Shown here one piece after another: positions 59,531-64,000 of a stretch of 64,000 nt of DNA. Origin of the DNA: Apodemus sylvaticus (taxonomy: Eukaryota > Chordata > Mammalia > Rodentia > Muridae); NCBI RefSeq assembly GCF_947179515.1, contig NC_067480.1, positions 11,792,201 to 11,856,200 on the forward strand, given 5' to 3'. Position numbers and translations under genes: made by a program. Every line of letters starts with the position of its first letter. Positions within the stretch are counted from its first letter, which is position 1. The notes under the pieces are model-generated. The model was not told where the DNA came from and did no database searches. It saw only the letters and a list, made by a program, of their open reading frames with translations.

Positions 59531-60571
59531 TTCTACCATTTCCTGGTAGTATTTTTTGTGAGTTTAAGGTAGCCTGATTTTTCCATTATAAGTATTGTTT
59601 TGTTTTCCTCAACACATTTTAATTTAAACTTCCTTACTTTAGTGCAAGATGTCCTGTTATTGACTAATGTGCTTCATTTGCTCTGGCATATAATACTGCA
59701 CACCTTTGATGTATAAATACAAAGAGAACTCCTATGTGCTACTTACAATTTGATAAAATTACTTCTAAGCACTTCAGTCTACTCATCTGTATAATATAAT
59801 CTGATATTTCAGAAGGCTATTTTATGCTGTTAATTTTTAAATGTTTAGGATATGCAAAATAATATTCTGCATTTAATGTCATGCATGACTGTTAAAGGTA
59901 TAGTGTATCACTAACTTTAAATGAATAGTTCTCTTCTAAGAGAATTTCTACTATGATCAACTAACAGTTTTGACTTTTAAATCTGTAAACTTCTCTTTAA
60001 TAATTGAACAAACAAGACAGCATTGATATATTAATACATATGACACATATGCATACATAAGTTCTGTATATTTTTACAAATGACAACTCTCATCTTATTC
60101 CATTGACATATAAAGTTTCCACCCAATGCTCTGCAAGTGGTTCAACCACCACCTAGACCCAGGCAATCTCAGTGGTTTCATTTTCTCTAACTTTTCAGAA
60201 GTGAATGGAAGAGTGTGGCACATAGACTACATTTCTGTTCTGTGTATAGTTCTGTCGGGTGGCATCTTGCTGTACATGCGTAATATACTTAATTCTTTCT
60301 CACCTGTGTAAAGTTCCCTTCCACTTCATTACCCAGGCCCTGCTTGTCTTCCTCTTCCTTCCGAGGCTTCTTCCACTCCCACATCTACGAAATTTTCCTT
60401 CTATGTGTTATGTTTATTTTCTGTTTATTTTTTGTTTTCTGCCAGATTCTTTTTCTGAATCTTTACATTTATTTTCCTTAATTACTTGCTTTTTAGTTGT
60501 ATGCTACCACATTTGTCAAGCTTCAGGAATATTTGGTTTTTAGAATCCTTTAAAATAATTTCTTTCCTGTG
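59531..60571. other. Unassigned intergenic DNA
   Basis: Overlapping plus-strand open frames at 60126-60543 (61 and 94 codons) are rich in F, L and C from T-rich DNA and have no recognised domain. Confidence 0.5.
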
Positions 60572-60850
60572 GTGCTGGCACAGAAAAAAAGACACACAGA
60601 GTAAAGAACAGAATAAGAGATCCAAAAATGAATTTAAGTAATGGCAATCACCCGATTCTTTGCAAACATGTCAAAATCATAAGTTAAAGGAAAGAGAGCC
60701 CAGGGCTAGGAAAATTGGAAATCCACATGTAGAAAACTAAAATTAGACTATCATTTAGTCTGTTCAAAAATCAATTCAAAGTAGGTCCAGACCTTAGTGT
60801 AAGACCTGAAACTCTGAAACTGATACAGGCAAGCATCCAGAACTTAGGAA
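60572..60850 (+). mobile_element. Ancient L1 ORF2 remnant
   Basis: GTGCTGGCACAGAAAAAAAG, then CCACATGTAGAAAACTAAAA and AAGACCTGAAACTCTGAAAC, match consecutive blocks of mammalian L1 ORF2 in order. It lies alone, without a 3' UTR. Confidence 0.7.
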
Positions 60851-61166
60851 TCCTATCCATTCTGTTTGGCAATAGCTGTATATTGATGCTGTCTCATATT
60901 CCTTTTCATCTCATGTAATTGCATACATGAGGTAAGCTAGCTACTTACAGGATATTCTATGGAGCCAAGTTTGGAATTTCCTAGGTAAAATTACAAAGTG
61001 TACACTATGAAAAGTTCTGCCACCACACAGAGATAATGTTTTATTCATTTTATCTTATTTTTCAAATAAGGCTCCTGGTACCTGTGTGCTAGATGACATC
61101 ACACATCTTCTGACTCTTTTGTTGTTGTTGTTCTTGTTGTTGTTTTGTTTTTTTTTTGTTCTTTGT

Positions 61167-61302
61167 TTTTTTCGAGACAGGGTTTCTCTGTGTAGCCCTG
61201 GCTGTCCTGGCACTCACAGGCTGGCCTCGAACTCAGAAATCTGCCTGCCTCTGCTTCCCAAGTGCTGGGATTAAAGGTGTGTGCCGCCACCACCCAGATT
61301 TT
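61167..61302 (-). mobile_element. B1 SINE, well preserved
   Basis: On the plus strand it runs from the T tail and GAGACAGGGTTTCTCTGTGT to TGCTGGGATTAAAGGTGTGT and GCCGCCACCACC, a complete antisense B1 with few changes. T- and GTT-rich DNA precedes it, and a (GTTTT)n run at about 61303-61327 follows. Confidence 0.93.
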
Positions 61303-61588
61303 TGTTTTGTTTTGTTTTGTTTTTGTTTACCTTGTGACTCTTTATACCAAGCTTGCACCAGAGACTGTGCTGTCCTTTTTTCCAAGGAAGTTGTTCTTGC
61401 TTGAGTAACTGTGGCCTTCTCTCTTGATGATTCTGTCTGAAAACCTTCCCTTGCTGCATGGAATCTTGTCCTTACTTACAAATCTTGCTTTGGCAGTATT
61501 GACTTAACGTGTGGTGAGGGTATCTTTATTACATTTGACTTTCGGCTTCCTGAAAAGGATATTTTTAGAGAGTGTTGCTGTATTTATT

Positions 61589-62994
61589 CTTTCTTTTTTC
61601 TTTTTTTATTAATCGTTTTATTTGTTTCCATTTCAAATGATATCTGTTACCTCTCTATTCCCTGTCTCTCCCCTCTCCTTTGCCTCTGTGAGTGTGCTCC
61701 TCTATGCACTCATCCATTCCCACCTAATTGCTCTATCATGCCCTTATGCTAGGGCACCAAGCCTCCACAGGAGTGCTTCCTCTCCTACTGATGTCTGATA
61801 AGGCCATCCTCTGCTACCTATGTATCTGGAGCCATGGCTCCCTCCATGTGTACTCTTTGGTTGGTGGTTTAGTCCCTGGGAGCTGTGGGTGGTTCAGTTA
61901 GTTGATATTGTTCTTCCTATGGAGTTGCAATCCCCTTCAGTTCCTTCATACCTTCCCCTAGATCTTCCACTGGAGCCTCTGGGCTCAGTCTGATGTTAGC
62001 CCAGAGTTTGAGTTTCTGCATCTGTGTTGGTCAGGTGCTGGTAGACCCTCTCAGGAAACAGTCATACCAGGCTCCTGTGAGCAAGAGCTTCTTGGCATCA
62101 ACAATAGTGTGGTGGTTTGATGTCTGCAGATGGGAAGGACCACCCTTGGTCGGGTGGTCTTTGGATGGCCTTTCCTTCAGGTTTTGTTCCAATTTTTTTG
62201 TCCTTGTCTTTCCTTTGGACGGGAATATTTCTAGGTTAAAATTTTTTAAGATGGATGGGTGGCCCCACCCCTCAACTGGGAGCCATGTCTATCTACTGAA
62301 GGTGGTCTCTACAGGTCCTATCTCCCCTTTGTTGGGTATTTCTGATACAGTCATCGCTATTGGGTCCTGGGAGCCTCCTGCTTCTCTTGTGTCTGAGACT
62401 TTTTAGTGGCTACCCACAGTTCTCCATCCCCCACTGCTACATATTTCTATTCAATTTTCTGACCCTCTGTGCTTCCCTTCTGTACCTTCCAATACCTGAT
62501 CCTGTACCCCTTCCCCCAGCCCTCCAAGTTCCTCAGAAAATTAAAAATAGTTCTACCTGAAAATCCAGCTATAACACTACTGGGCATATACCCAAAAGAT
62601 GCTCCAACATATAACAAGGACATATGCTCCTCTATGTTTATAGCAGCCTTATTTATATTAACCAGAAGCTGGAAACAACCCAGATGTCCCTCAACAGAAG
62701 AATGGTTACAGAAAATGTGGTACATTCACACAAGGGAGTAGTGCTCAGTTTTTTAAAACAATGACTTCATGAAATTTTCAGGCAAATGGATGGAACTAAA
62801 AAATATCATCCTGAGTTAGGTAACTCAGAAACAAAAAATACCACACATGATATGTACTCGCTGATAAGTGGATATTACCCCAAAAGCTCAAAATACACAG
62901 TATACAAACCACACACCATATGGAGCTAAAGAAGAAGGAAGACTAAAGTGTAGATGCTTCCATCTTACATAGAAGGGGGAACAAAATAATCATT
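61589..62994 (-). mobile_element. L1, 5'-truncated and 5'-inverted, with target-site duplication
   Basis: The minus-strand segment (61589 to about 62527) is an L1 3' UTR with its T-rich (poly-A) end on the left. The segment from about 62528 to 62994 is plus strand: ORF2 C-terminal sequence (ACTGGGCATATACCCAAAAG, GTGGTACATTCACACAAGGG) into the first part of the 3' UTR. Opposite orientations meet at about 62528 (a CCTCAG junction). GCTGTATTTATT at 61577-61588 and GCTTTATTTATT at 62995-63006 form a 12-bp duplication with one mismatch. Orientation is that of the 3' segment. Confidence 0.88.
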
Positions 62995-63054
62995 GCTTTA
63001 TTTATTATTTTGTTTGATTTTCAGGTAAAGAAGAAGAAGATGTTGATTAAGGTG

Positions 63055-63706
63055 GTGGTTCAGTTTTGTTTCTATTGCTGGGATGCAATATCTCAGCAAA
63101 TGCGACTTCAGTGGAGAAAAGGTTTACTCAGCTTACAATTCTAGGGCAAGAATATAGTCAAGAGCAGAAAGAAAAATGAATGTATTAAAAGTGACTTATC
63201 CTAAGCCTCTTTACAGTTATACAGTCTAGGTCAACTAAGAGAATGGGGCCACTCAAAATGGAGAGATCTTCCTACCCCAAATAACAAAATCAAGGCAGTC
63301 CTCCTCAGACATACTTATATGCTTATCTTAGTTACCTTTTGATTATTGTGATGGAAAACCATGGTCAGGGCCATTTAAAAGAGTATATTGCAATCATGGT
63401 TTCAAAGGTTTAGAGTTTATGATGGTGTAGTAAAGGCATTTTGGTAGCAGCTGAGGGATCACATCTTGATTCCAAAACAGGAAACTCACCATTGACACAC
63501 CTCCTCCAACAAGTCCACACATCCTAATCTTTCTTAAATTGTTCCACCAATTGGTGAACAAATATTCGAACATAAGAGGCTATGGAAGTAATATCTTTCA
63601 AACCACCATAAGATGGAAGCTGATCTACACAATCTCTCATTGATACTTACTTTACAGGTGTTTCTAGATTGTATCAAGTCCACAATGGAAAGTAACCATC
63701 ACACGT
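63055..63706 (-). mobile_element. Solo MaLR-type LTR (ORR1/MT group), interrupted
   Basis: The left part (63055-63323: TTTCTATTGCTGGGATGCAA, TTTACTCAGCTTACAATTC, CCTCCTCAGACATAC) and right part (63613-63706: CAGGTGTTTCTAGATTGTAT, CAAGTCCACAATGGAAAG) are consecutive pieces of an antisense MaLR LTR, split by the LTR at 63324-63612. Confidence 0.6.
63324..63612 (-). mobile_element. Solo MT-type LTR nested in another LTR
   Basis: ATCTTAGTTACC at the left, then GGAAAACCATGGTCAGGG, CACACCTCCTCCAACAAGTC and TTTCAAACCACCATAA at the right: the antisense order of the same LTR group as 2823-3196. Exact ends and target duplication were not resolved. Confidence 0.65.
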
Positions 63707-63973
63707 GGTACAGTTATTCTTAGTTTGGATTGAGTAGGATGTGGTGCTCTGTTATGTGAGCAACACAGTTTATATATGTTGTGAAAGCCAGTGAGATGTG
63801 ATTAATAATTAAGTTATTAGACTATGAATAAGTACGCTGAGTTGATAATAATCAGCAAAAATATTGACATGTCTTCAACTCTGTCAGAGTTCCAGCATAC
63901 TGAATTGCCTGCAATATTTTAGACTCAATAATCATATGAAACTTATTACATACAATTATTCAGCTCTCTGCAT

Positions 63974-64000
63974 GTCTGTCTGTCTGTCTGTCTGTCTGCC
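63974..64000. repeat. (CTGT)n microsatellite, cut by the window end
   Basis: Perfect TGTC tetramers run almost to the last base, so the true length is unknown. Confidence 0.95.

Noticed and set aside
61993..62406. 137-codon plus-strand open frame resembling a small membrane or secreted protein
   Set aside because: It lies wholly in the antisense strand of an L1 3' UTR whose relatives occur at 10225 and 57435.

Overview
This is a gene-free, retrotransposon-dense stretch of a muroid rodent genome. The evidence is a B2 SINE with a fresh target-site duplication, a well preserved B1, B3-type SINEs, murine-style LINE-1 (L1) elements with G-rich 3' UTRs and monomeric 5' UTRs, and LTRs that I recognise as the rodent MT group of MaLR (ERVL-class) elements. 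I saw no ID element, which argues mildly against rat. The L1 protein N-termini look murine but do not let me name a species; Mus, Apodemus, Mastomys or a relative would all fit. No host gene, tRNA, rRNA, CRISPR array or prokaryotic feature was found. Every long open frame I could place is a piece of L1.

Layout. 1-2571: L1 with an inverted 5' part, cut by the window edge. 2823-6951: a solo LTR, B2, B3 and apparently unique sequence. 6952-9690: two more 5'-inverted L1s, the second inserted into an older L1 tail. 10225-10735: L1 tail. 11471-17398: near full-length but dead L1 (copy 1). 17570-23475: two old L1 remnants; the second hosts a complete MT-type LTR element, which in turn hosts a B2. 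26163-28789: L1 tails, B1, LTR, B3. 28807-38150: mostly AT-rich sequence with no recognised family and a few L1 scraps, one only 73 bp long. 38159-43622: second near full-length dead L1 (copy 2), with a different 5' UTR type. 43678-45523: a 99% identical 227-bp inverted duplication around a 1.4-kb spacer. 46497-53385: solo LTRs, old L1 and a second complete MT-type element on the minus strand. 53386-61300: unassigned DNA with old L1 pieces and a B1. 61589-62994: a fourth 5'-inverted L1. 63055-63706: an LTR nested in an LTR.

The elements do not form a working pathway. L1 ORF1 (RNA-binding trimer) and ORF2 (endonuclease plus reverse transcriptase) are the machinery that would have mobilised the L1, B1, B2 and B3 copies in trans or cis, but both long L1 copies here carry stops, frameshifts and active-site changes. 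The most unusual observations are the near-identical inverted duplication with a 7-bp direct repeat at one arm, the local abundance of twin-primed L1s, the unrelated 5' UTRs of two L1s that share the same coding body, and the nested LTR histories. I found no convincing undescribed biological system. Family names for LTRs and old L1 subfamilies rest on my memory of consensus sequences and need a RepeatMasker run to settle them.
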